A stretch of 13,834 nt of DNA, from contig CALGEU010000059.1 in NCBI GenBank assembly GCA_937881285.1, positions 1 through 13,834 of the forward strand. The letters run 5' to 3'. The notes beneath the pieces were generated by a model. That model was not told the origin of the DNA and did no database searches. It worked only from the letters and a program-made list of their open reading frames with translations. Below, piece after piece: positions 1 to 5,606 of this stretch (position 1 is the stretch's first letter; each line of letters begins with the position of its first letter). A program made the translations under genes and the position numbers. Source of the stretch: an uncultured Clostridia bacterium (GTDB lineage Bacteria > Bacillota > Clostridia > Christensenellales > CAG-917).

Positions 1-276
1 TATTTTTTCTTTTTCAGTTTCAGAAAAAATCGGTTGTTCAATCAATGATTGCTTTATAAATTCACAAAAATGAGTGAAATCGTCATCCCAGTTCACATTG
101 CCGTTGTCTTGTGCTTCACAACGAATCTTTTCGATTTCTCTCAACAATTCTCCTTGTAAATTTCTAGCCTGACCTTTTTTCGGGACATAGTTTTGCCATA
201 TGAATTTACATTCTTCAAAAAATTGCTGTTCGTATTTTTGTGATATTAAGTTGTTTATTAAAACCGATTTTTCCAT
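1..276 (-). CDS. Hypothetical protein, N-terminal 92 residues (truncated at left edge)
   Basis: An open frame starts with ATG at 276-274 and runs off the left edge without a stop. The start is supported by the ribosome site AAAGGGG at 288-282, five bases upstream, and by a good promoter behind it. The visible part is soluble and charged, with no signal peptide or membrane segment. It contains the run KKGQARNLQGELLREIEK followed by EAQDNGNVNWDDDF, aromatic patches (FFEECKFIWQNY) and an acidic end. I do not recognise a named domain. The QGEL-(x)n-EAQxNGNxNWD pattern resembles short uncharacterised proteins I recall from diverse bacteria, possibly immunity-like, but I would not assign a function. 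G+C is about 31% by hand count, clearly lower than the genes further right, and the codons are AT-rich (TTA, ATA, AAA). The gene may be horizontally acquired; it lies on the 3' side of a tRNA gene. Confidence 0.75.
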   Translation of the reverse strand, partial: MEKSVLINNLISQKYEQQFFEECKFIWQNYVPKKGQARNLQGELLREIEKIRCEAQDNGNVNWDDDFTHFCEFIKQSLIEQPIFSETEKEKI

Positions 277-293
277 ATTTACCCCTTTGGGAA

Positions 294-322
294 AGTATAA
301 CACGACTTTATCCGACGGGCAA
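294..322 (-). promoter_or_regulatory. Sigma-A promoter of the left-edge hypothetical gene
   Basis: Read on the minus strand, a -35 box TTGCCC (322-317) and a -10 box TATACT (299-294) are separated by exactly 17 bases. A TG one base before the -10 gives an extended -10. The boxes lie 18 bases or more upstream of the ATG at 276, leaving a short leader that contains the ribosome site. This makes the left-edge gene independent of the upstream tRNA. Confidence 0.7.
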
Positions 323-374
323 TATATTTTTTATGATATGTGTACAATTCGAATGCATTGCAAAATGATAAAAG

Positions 375-398
375 AAACCGCTATCGAGATAGCGGTTT
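375..398 (-). terminator. Intrinsic terminator downstream of tRNA-Arg
   Basis: A perfect 10-bp stem, AAACCGCTAT / ATAGCGGTTT, closes a 4-base CGAG loop five bases beyond the tRNA CCA end. On the minus strand it is followed by CTTTT. On the plus strand the right arm runs into TTTTT, so it could stop transcription in both directions. It separates the tRNA from the AT-rich gene at the left edge. Confidence 0.8.
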
Positions 399-403
399 TT
401 GAG

Positions 404-480
404 TGGTACACCCAGGCGGACTTGAACCGCCAACCGTCAGAATCGGAATCTGATGCGCTATCCAGTTGCGCCATGGGTGC
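404..480 (-). tRNA. tRNA-Arg (anticodon CCG)
   Basis: A complete 77-base cloverleaf can be drawn on the minus strand: acceptor GCACCCA / TGGGTGT, D stem GCGC/GCGC with loop AACTGGATA, anticodon stem TCAGA/TCTGA with loop TTCCGAT, variable loop CGGTT, T stem GGCGG/CCGCC with loop TTCAAGT, discriminator A, and an encoded CCA (406-404). Anticodon CCG reads the Arg codon CGG. The first acceptor pair is a G1-U72 wobble rather than a Watson-Crick pair; all other acceptor pairs are normal. A hairpin terminator follows directly. The gene is transcribed alone as far as this window shows. Confidence 0.96.
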
Positions 481-492
481 TTGCTAAATTAT

Positions 493-519
493 ATTATAAC
501 TTTTTCTGAGTTTTGTCGA
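493..519 (-). promoter_or_regulatory. Probable promoter of tRNA-Arg
   Basis: On the minus strand a perfect -10 TATAAT (498-493) lies 12 bases upstream of the mature tRNA 5' end, with TCGACA (519-514) as the best -35. The spacer is only 15 bases, shorter than usual. A second overlapping TATAAT (493-488) gives a 20-base spacer. The -10 is convincing; the -35 is uncertain. Confidence 0.5.
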
Positions 520-591
520 GAGATTGCACGCATTTGCATCTAAGGCGCAACATATTGCATTATGTGACTTTTTTCGAGTGATTTTCAATCG

Positions 592-620
592 TTGACTTGA
601 AATGAAAGTGATGATATTAT
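592..620 (+). promoter_or_regulatory. Sigma-A promoter of the zinc-ribbon membrane protein gene
   Basis: TTGACT (592-597) and TATTAT (615-620) are separated by 17 bases, near consensus. The predicted start of transcription is around 627, giving a leader of about 20 bases that carries the AGGAG ribosome site at 636-640. The promoter diverges from the tRNA promoter on the other strand. Confidence 0.75.
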
Positions 621-648
621 ATAGTCAATAAGAAAAGGAGTGATAAAT

Positions 649-1254
649 ATGGATTTTCAAAGATACAACGACGGCGTCGGCTTGATTGCTCAAAACAAGA
701 TTTCAGCCGCAGTTCCGTCTTGCCCGCTCTGCGGAGAACGTAACGTGCAATGGGAAATCGCTTTCGATTTCAAAGGCAATCTCATTTGCATACTTGCAAA
801 ATGCCCCGTTTGCGGAGCAGTCATCAAAACGATTTTCGACTTTGCCAACAACGCGCCGATAACGTCTTTCACCGTGTCTCAAATCGGCACGCAAAACGTG
901 AACGCAATGAACGAAAAGGGCGAGTATTACGTCAATCGTCCGCAACAGGCGCAACAATTCAACGGCGTTCAGGGCGCAACCTGCACGCAAACGCAAACTT
1001 CGTCGAACAGCGGTGACGATGGAGCGGCAGGCTGGGGAGTGCTGGGATTCTTCATTCCTATCGTCGGATTTATCCTTTGGCTCGTGTGGAAGAACGATTA
1101 TCCGAAGCGTTCCCGCGCGGCAGGCATCGGATGTCTCGTCTCTATTTGCGTATCGGTTGTGGCAGTGATACTTTATTTCGTCATCATCGTTGCGCTTGTC
1201 GGCGGTATAGCGGCAGGTTCTGCATCGTTATTGCCGCTTGCAACACTAGTGTAA
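649..1254 (+). CDS. Zinc-ribbon protein with two membrane segments
   Basis: A 201-residue protein of unknown role. The ATG at 649 is chosen because AGGAG (636-640) sits eight bases before it; an in-frame GTG at 640 overlaps that ribosome site and is unlikely to be used. Two Cys pairs, CPLC (residues 25-28) and CPVC (52-55), are spaced like a zinc ribbon, with a short beta-type segment between them. A Gln/Ser/Thr-rich linker (about 95-125) follows, then a first hydrophobic segment (about 129-147, containing GFFIPIVGFILWLVW), a basic loop with KNDYPKRSRAAGIG, and a second long hydrophobic segment (about 159-190). The first segment plus basic loop resembles the small two-helix module often found behind zinc ribbons in Firmicutes proteins. 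No catalytic motif is visible. The ribbon is expected on the cytoplasmic side. The gene has its own promoter and terminator, so it is monocistronic. Confidence is high that it is a real gene, low for function. Confidence 0.85.
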   Translation: MDFQRYNDGVGLIAQNKISAAVPSCPLCGERNVQWEIAFDFKGNLICILAKCPVCGAVIKTIFDFANNAPITSFTVSQIGTQNVNAMNEKGEYYVNRPQQAQQFNGVQGATCTQTQTSSNSGDDGAAGWGVLGFFIPIVGFILWLVWKNDYPKRSRAAGIGCLVSICVSVVAVILYFVIIVALVGGIAAGSASLLPLATLV

Positions 1255-1272
1255 ACAAATTTTTACGATATG

Positions 1273-1303
1273 AAAAAGCGAAGCGTTGTGCTTCGCTTTT
1301 TTT
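1273..1303 (+). terminator. Intrinsic terminator after the zinc-ribbon gene
   Basis: A perfect 12-bp stem AAAAAGCGAAGC / GCTTCGCTTTTT with loop GTTGT, running into a T tract (1297-1303), lies 18 bases after the stop codon. The A-rich left arm means the reverse strand also carries a T run, but no minus-strand gene ends here. Confidence 0.92.
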
Positions 1304-1417
1304 CGTTGAAACCGTATCAAAAACGCAAAAGAGATATGGAAAGTCGAATTCGCTCGGATTTTGAAAAACGCAGGGATAAAAATCGGCGCAATATTTCAAA
1401 ACGCAACTATTTGCACA

Positions 1418-1446
1418 TTGATTTATTCGCATGCGTGTGATAGAAT
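1418..1446 (+). promoter_or_regulatory. Extended -10 promoter predicting a leaderless mRNA for the flavoprotein gene
   Basis: TTGATT (1418-1423), a 17-base spacer and TAGAAT (1441-1446), with TGA directly before the -10 (extended -10). Only six bases (1447-1452) separate the -10 from the ATG at 1453, so the expected transcription start is at or next to the A of the start codon. No Shine-Dalgarno-like sequence precedes that ATG. The 11-mer GTGATAGAATA at 1437-1447 recurs exactly in the alcohol dehydrogenase promoter (5543-5553). Confidence 0.65.
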
Positions 1447-1452
1447 AAATCT

Positions 1453-2655
1453 ATGAATACGCAAAAATACGACGTCATTATCATAGGCGGCGGCGCGGGC
1501 GGACTTTTTCTTGCCGCAATGCTTCCGCCGTCACTTAAAATCGCCATTCTCGAAGGCAACGACAGAGTGGGGAAGAAGTTGCTTGCAACGGGCAACGGAA
1601 AGTGCAATCTCACAAATCTCGATATGAACATCGTGCATTACAACAAGCCGAGTTTCGTTGAAGAATTTCTCGACAAATTCGACGCGCACGATACTATTGC
1701 GAGTTTTGAGAAAATGGGGCTTATCACGAAAGTCGTTGACAAGAGAGTGTATCCGTACAGCGAGTGCGCGGCAAGCGTGCTTGACGTTTTGCGCCGCGCC
1801 GTCGAAAGAAACGGCGTCGAAACGCTTTGCTCTCACACCGTCAATTTCATTGAAAATTTCAACGACAGATTCAACGTGAGCGGCGTTGTGAAATGTGAAG
1901 GGAAACCTAATCAATCGTTTTCTTTCGAGACTGAAAACGTCGTGCTTGCGACTGGCTCGTGCGCAACGTTCGGAAAAGACAGCACCGCGCTGTTTGAAGG
2001 CTTGGGACACAAAGCGCGTCCGTGCGTGCCGTCTCTTGTTCCTATCAAAACCAACAAAGAACCGCTCAAAAGTTTGCAGGGCGTGAGAGTGAAAGCAGGC
2101 GTGCGCATAGGCTATCGCTACGAAGTGGGCGAAGTGCTTTTCAAAGATTTCGGCGTGAGCGGAATTGCTGCATTCAATCTCTCAAGCGAGATTGCAAGGG
2201 GCAGAGCGAAAGTCGGAGATATGCTGACGGTTGACTTTATGCCCGAATACTCGAAGGCGGAAGTCGAAGAAATTCTGAGAAAAAGAGACAACGGTTGCAC
2301 CGTTGCGGAATTGCTCCTTGGCACGTTCCATTCAAAAGTGCAGGAGCGTATAATATGGGCGGCAGGTTGCGATGCACAGGACAAAGCGGCAAGCAAAATC
2401 GGCGCGCTTGCAAATGCGATAAAGAATTATAGATTCACGATAGAAGGACTTGCCGACTCGTCGCTTGCGCAAGTTATGTCGGGCGGTCTGGACGTGAGAG
2501 AATTCGACGAAAACCTTATGTCGCTGAAAGCAAAGAACGCATACGCCATAGGCGAAGCACTCGACGTTGACGGAGACTGCGGCGGATACAATTTGCAATG
2601 GGCTTTTTCAAGTGCGAAAGCGGTTGCAACAGCCATTGCGAAAAACAGTTTGTGA
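1453..2655 (+). CDS. HI0933/YtfP-family FAD-dependent oxidoreductase
   Basis: A 400-residue flavoprotein, the usual length for this family (COG2081; B. subtilis YtfP and E. coli YhiN are relatives). Residues 8-17 hold the dinucleotide-binding GGGAGG loop after a beta strand, with acidic E34 placed to bind the FAD ribose. The family signature GKKLLATGNGKCNLTN spans 40-55. The C-terminal signature GEALDVDGDCGGYNLQWAF, which closes the FAD site, is present near residue 365-385. Members are annotated as NAD(P)/FAD-dependent oxidoreductase or aminoacetone-oxidase-like; the physiological substrate is not established. The protein is cytoplasmic. The start at 1453 has no ribosome site, but it sits directly after a promoter -10, consistent with leaderless translation. 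No other in-frame start makes sense, because the FAD loop begins only 11 residues in. It is probably the first gene of the unit continuing with the cyclophilin 48 bases downstream. Confidence 0.93.
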   Translation: MNTQKYDVIIIGGGAGGLFLAAMLPPSLKIAILEGNDRVGKKLLATGNGKCNLTNLDMNIVHYNKPSFVEEFLDKFDAHDTIASFEKMGLITKVVDKRVYPYSECAASVLDVLRRAVERNGVETLCSHTVNFIENFNDRFNVSGVVKCEGKPNQSFSFETENVVLATGSCATFGKDSTALFEGLGHKARPCVPSLVPIKTNKEPLKSLQGVRVKAGVRIGYRYEVGEVLFKDFGVSGIAAFNLSSEIARGRAKVGDMLTVDFMPEYSKAEVEEILRKRDNGCTVAELLLGTFHSKVQERIIWAAGCDAQDKAASKIGALANAIKNYRFTIEGLADSSLAQVMSGGLDVREFDENLMSLKAKNAYAIGEALDVDGDCGGYNLQWAFSSAKAVATAIAKNSL

Positions 2656-2703
2656 CAAAAACGAAGTTTTATCAACTTAAAATATATCGATAAAGGAGCG
2701 ATT

Positions 2704-3216
2704 ATGGCATTTATAGAAACCGACAAACAAACGGATTACGTCAAAATCGAAATGCAGAACGGCGATGCAATCGTCGTGGAACTCAACGAAAAAGTTGCGC
2801 CGATAACGGTTGCAAACTTCAAAAAACTCGTCTCGCAAGGCTTTTATGACGGACTTATTTTTCACCGCGTCATCTCGGGATTTATGATTCAGGGCGGCGA
2901 CCCGCAAGGCACGGGTATGGGCGGAAGCAAAGAGACGATAAAGGGCGAATTCCGCATGAACGGAGTCAACAATCCGCTCTCTCACGAACGCGGAGTCATT
3001 TCTATGGCAAGAAGTCAATTTCCGAATTCCGCGTCGTCGCAATTCTTCATTTGCCACGCCGACGCAAAGTTTCTTGACGGACAATACGCGTCGTTCGGCA
3101 AAGTGGTTGAAGGTATGGACGCAGTGGACAGAATCGCGGACGTTGAAACCAACTACAACGACAGACCGCTCAAAGAGCAAAAGATGAAGAAAGTCTGTTT
3201 TGTGGAAAAAGCGTAA
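2704..3216 (+). CDS. ppiB: Peptidyl-prolyl cis-trans isomerase, cyclophilin type
   Basis: A 170-residue single-domain cyclophilin without signal peptide, hence cytoplasmic, catalysing proline cis-trans isomerisation during folding. The family signature is clear: FHRVISGFMIQGGDP with the active-site residues R55, F60, M61 and Q63, then TGMGG, the segment SQFPNSASSQFFI, and the C-terminal LDGQYASFGKVVEGMD. Start: AAAGGAG at 2692-2698, five bases before the ATG. The gap from the flavoprotein is 48 bases with no convincing promoter or terminator, so co-transcription is likely. The reference to ppiB is by family, not by orthology proof. Confidence 0.95.
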   Translation: MAFIETDKQTDYVKIEMQNGDAIVVELNEKVAPITVANFKKLVSQGFYDGLIFHRVISGFMIQGGDPQGTGMGGSKETIKGEFRMNGVNNPLSHERGVISMARSQFPNSASSQFFICHADAKFLDGQYASFGKVVEGMDAVDRIADVETNYNDRPLKEQKMKKVCFVEKA

Positions 3217-3223
3217 AGTTTAA

Positions 3224-3258
3224 GCGCGACAGCGCGAAAATAAAGGCGCATTGCGCCT
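3224..3258 (+). other. Two short GC-rich hairpins between cyclophilin and SGNH genes
   Basis: GCGC-GACA-GCGC (3224-3235) and AGGCGC-ATT-GCGCCT (3244-3258) follow each other. Neither has a T tract, so they are not terminators. The second ends on the base before the purine-rich ribosome site AAGGAAAGGGG (3259-3269) of the next gene. They may protect the mRNA, mark a processing site, or keep the ribosome site open. Confidence 0.5.
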
Positions 3259-3274
3259 AAGGAAAGGGGCATAT

Positions 3275-4567
3275 ATGAAAAAAATTCTGAGTATTCTCAC
3301 GGTTGCCGTTCTTATAATCGTGTTTACGCTGACTTTGGTCGCGTGCGACGATTCGAGCGACAGCCCGACGATAGTTTTTCTCGGAGACTCTATTGCGGAA
3401 GCGCTTATAGGAGCGTCACCCGTGTCCGAGCGTGACAATTACGGATATTACGCGCTCATCGGCAGAGTCAACGGCTTCAATTATTACAATCATTCAATGT
3501 CGGGACATCTCACGTCTGGCAATATGGCGGATAAGGAAAACGGAGAAGGGCTTTTGCAGGTCATAAGCCGCGAAAGCGAAACCGCAACTCTTATTCAGAC
3601 GCACATAAAGCAAGCGGATATTATCCACATTTCCGTTCTCGGCAACAACGCGCTTCAATTCGATCTCGGCGCAATGCTTATGGAAGTTGCCGACATCAAC
3701 GAAGGCAAGACGGACGGCGAGAGATGGTATCAGGCGTGTTTTGACGGCGCGGACAACGAAGCGTCGCTCAAGAGAAAATACGACGACAACCATACGTTGT
3801 TCGAGTATCTGCACGACGGCGGCGTGAACGATGACGACGAAACGCCTATTCGTCCCATGATTGACTTTGCCCAAGACGGAAAGACGCTCGTATACGGGCA
3901 AAATCAGGGTGCAAAAGACTCGATTTTCAATTTTCCGAACACTTATCAGGATATCGAAGACATCGTTGCAAGACTTCGCGCACTCAATCCGACTGCAAAG
4001 ATAATTTTCCAGAAAGTCTACAATCCCGTCGTCGAAGATACGAAACTTATCACGCCGGCGTACAGACAGGCACTTGCAAATCGCGGCTACGACACGTATC
4101 AGAAACTCCGCGAACTTGCGCAGGACATTTTGGAAAAACTCAACGGAATGATTGACGAGTACAACGACAATCATCAGGACGCACCCGTTTACGTTCTCGA
4201 CATCAACAAAGCGTTCAACGATTTTGCCGCAAGAGATATGATTGAAGGCGAAGGAATAGTAAATCTGACGCAAGAGAGTTTTGCAAGAAAACTTATGTAT
4301 GCAGACTACACGCACCCGTCAAATCTCGGACACGCAATCATTGCGGCGGAAACGCAAAAACTCCTTGACGAATGGGGTATGGGCGCAAAGGACGCGCTTG
4401 AAAAATACAAGGCGATAAAGTGTGAACAAATCGACAGAATGTATTCGACAATCGAAGGTTTCGACGCTCAAAGCGCAAAGAACGCGGTGAACGGCGCACC
4501 GACTTATTACGATGCAACGCTCGAATACTTCAATGCAATCGAAGGCTATACGCCCGTGAATTATTAA
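3275..4567 (+). CDS. SGNH/GDSL-family hydrolase lipoprotein
   Basis: A 430-residue secreted lipoprotein. The ATG at 3275 is preceded by AAAGGGG (3263-3269) and starts a normal signal peptide MKKILSIL; an upstream in-frame TTG (3251) lies inside a hairpin and is rejected. The hydrophobic core ends in the lipobox LVAC, with C24 as the predicted lipid-modified residue. Block I of the SGNH fold is FLGDSIAEA with nucleophile S39. A block III-like GNN occurs in SVLGNNALQ. Block V is ADYTHPSNLGH with D344 and H347 completing the triad. Such enzymes are esterases, lipases or carbohydrate deacetylases; the substrate cannot be read from sequence. About 150 extra residues between the blocks (acidic, DDDETPIRPM region, YNPVVEDTK) exceed a minimal SGNH domain. 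Expected location is the outer face of the membrane. It shares a transcript with the next lipoprotein gene, 11 bases downstream. Confidence 0.88.
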   Translation: MKKILSILTVAVLIIVFTLTLVACDDSSDSPTIVFLGDSIAEALIGASPVSERDNYGYYALIGRVNGFNYYNHSMSGHLTSGNMADKENGEGLLQVISRESETATLIQTHIKQADIIHISVLGNNALQFDLGAMLMEVADINEGKTDGERWYQACFDGADNEASLKRKYDDNHTLFEYLHDGGVNDDDETPIRPMIDFAQDGKTLVYGQNQGAKDSIFNFPNTYQDIEDIVARLRALNPTAKIIFQKVYNPVVEDTKLITPAYRQALANRGYDTYQKLRELAQDILEKLNGMIDEYNDNHQDAPVYVLDINKAFNDFAARDMIEGEGIVNLTQESFARKLMYADYTHPSNLGHAIIAAETQKLLDEWGMGAKDALEKYKAIKCEQIDRMYSTIEGFDAQSAKNAVNGAPTYYDATLEYFNAIEGYTPVNY

Positions 4568-4578
4568 GGAGTGCGGTT

Positions 4579-5397
4579 ATGAAGAAAAACGTTGTTAAAA
4601 TTTTGACGATAGTATGTCTCGTTGCCGCTATGACGGCTTGCGTATTCGTTTTCACTGCGTGCGATACGAGCGTTGCGGTGAAGAATTTTGAAAGCGGATT
4701 CGCAATCAAGCCCGACGCGTTTGCGGAGACCACGAGATTTTATATCGACGATTCCGTGCTCAAAATCATGGATATTCCGTCTCTTTTCGTGAAAGCAATC
4801 GAAGAGATTGCAATCGATATGGACAAGACTTATTTCGAGTTCAGACCCGACGGCACGATGCATATGCAACTCACCACGAAAGACGGAGTTTTCGGACAGA
4901 TACAAGGACTTCTTGAAGACAACAACATAGACATAAGTGCGGCGCTTACGTCCTTTGACATCAAGGGGAGCGTGAACGGCTACGTCGAGCCGATGTTCCC
5001 GGGCTTTGCCGCAAAACTTTCTCAGGCAGACCTTAAAGGCGCACTCGAACTTATTCATCACAGTCTCGGTTTCAACCTTACGGGGCTTGACTATGAAGAC
5101 GCAGGAGTGAAAGAAGTGCTTGCTTACGTTGCCGAGAATATGGCGTTGCCTGCGGATTTGCTCTCGAAAATCCCTGCGGACACCGTGCTTCAACTCACTT
5201 TTGACCAAACGTACGGAATTCGCAAGCTCAAAGGTGCGGACGGCAAAGAATATACCGCAATTTATATCGGCGCGCTCAAAGACAACGACAAAACCGCACC
5301 TTTCGGAGTGTTTACGCTCACGGAAGACGGCGGAGTGAAGAAAGCGATGTTGAGAATAGAGTTTATGAATATCACTATCGGCGTAAAGACGAAATAA
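4579..5397 (+). CDS. Lipoprotein of unknown function
   Basis: A 272-residue protein I do not recognise. The ribosome site AAGGAG (4566-4571) overlaps the stop codon of the SGNH gene, so translation is closely linked. The N-terminus is a lipoprotein signal peptide with two candidate lipid cysteines, MTAC (C21) and FTAC (C28). C28 is preferred because it ends the whole hydrophobic stretch and is followed by DTS. The mature part is mixed alpha/beta with no further membrane segment. It contains a strand-rich region KTYFEFRPDGTMHMQLTTKDG (described here by its key FRPDGT and QLTTKDG elements), a helical middle, and a C-terminal strand series with FGVFTLTEDGGVKKAMLRIEF. The repeated pattern of short strands ending in DG turns suggests a small beta-sandwich or lipocalin-like sheet, but this is weak. 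Pairing with the SGNH lipoprotein suggests a shared extracellular job. A terminator follows. Confidence 0.85.
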   Translation: MKKNVVKILTIVCLVAAMTACVFVFTACDTSVAVKNFESGFAIKPDAFAETTRFYIDDSVLKIMDIPSLFVKAIEEIAIDMDKTYFEFRPDGTMHMQLTTKDGVFGQIQGLLEDNNIDISAALTSFDIKGSVNGYVEPMFPGFAAKLSQADLKGALELIHHSLGFNLTGLDYEDAGVKEVLAYVAENMALPADLLSKIPADTVLQLTFDQTYGIRKLKGADGKEYTAIYIGALKDNDKTAPFGVFTLTEDGGVKKAMLRIEFMNITIGVKTK

Positions 5398-5433
5398 AGA
5401 GAGTTTGCAAAATTGCCGATAATAAAACGACGA

Positions 5434-5465
5434 AAAAGTCTCCGCAAGTGCGGGGACTTTTCATA
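5434..5465 (+). terminator. Intrinsic terminator of the flavoprotein-to-lipoprotein unit
   Basis: A 13-bp stem AAAAGTCTCCGCA / TGCGGGGACTTTT (one G-U pair) with only AG between the arms, so the effective loop is about four bases. It lies 36 bases after the stop codon. The T tract is short (TTTT then CATATTTTG), but stem strength and position support a terminator. Confidence 0.85.
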
Positions 5466-5523
5466 TTTTGCCCCGATATAAGCGACATTTGGAGAAAAAT
5501 TGCGTTTTATGGACGATTTTTTC

Positions 5524-5552
5524 TTGTACATTCGTATATTTGGTGATAGAAT
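5524..5552 (+). promoter_or_regulatory. Extended -10 promoter of the alcohol dehydrogenase gene
   Basis: TTGTAC (5524-5529), 17-base spacer, TAGAAT (5547-5552) with TGA immediately before it. The 11-mer GTGATAGAATA (5543-5553) equals that of the promoter at 1437-1447. Transcription should start near 5559, leaving a leader of about 48 bases. Confidence 0.75.
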
Positions 5553-5578
5553 ATTATTACTTTAATAAGAATACTGAC

Positions 5579-5594
5579 ATCGCGACAAAGCGAT
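5579..5594 (+). other. Small leader hairpin before the alcohol dehydrogenase ribosome site
   Basis: ATCGC-GACAAA-GCGAT forms a 5-bp stem with a 6-base loop, ending on the base before AAGGAG (5595-5600). It is weak alone; it is listed because two other genes here have a stem in the same place. Confidence 0.35.
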
Positions 5595-5606
5595 AAGGAG
5601 AGACTT

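Noticed and set aside
200..487. Plus-strand 95-residue open frame
   Set aside because: It runs antisense across the start of the left-edge gene, the terminator and the whole tRNA gene, and has no ribosome site; the minus-strand features explain the region.
640..648. GTG start nine bases upstream of the zinc-ribbon gene ATG
   Set aside because: The GTG overlaps the AGGAG ribosome site itself, which is well placed for the ATG at 649.
1077..1364. Plus-strand 95-residue frame overlapping the end of the zinc-ribbon gene and its terminator
   Set aside because: Out of frame with a clear gene, reads through the terminator hairpin, and has no ribosome site.
3251..3274. In-frame TTG start for the SGNH lipoprotein
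   Set aside because: It lies inside the 3244-3258 hairpin, upstream of the real ribosome site, and would add MRLRKGAY before a normal signal peptide.
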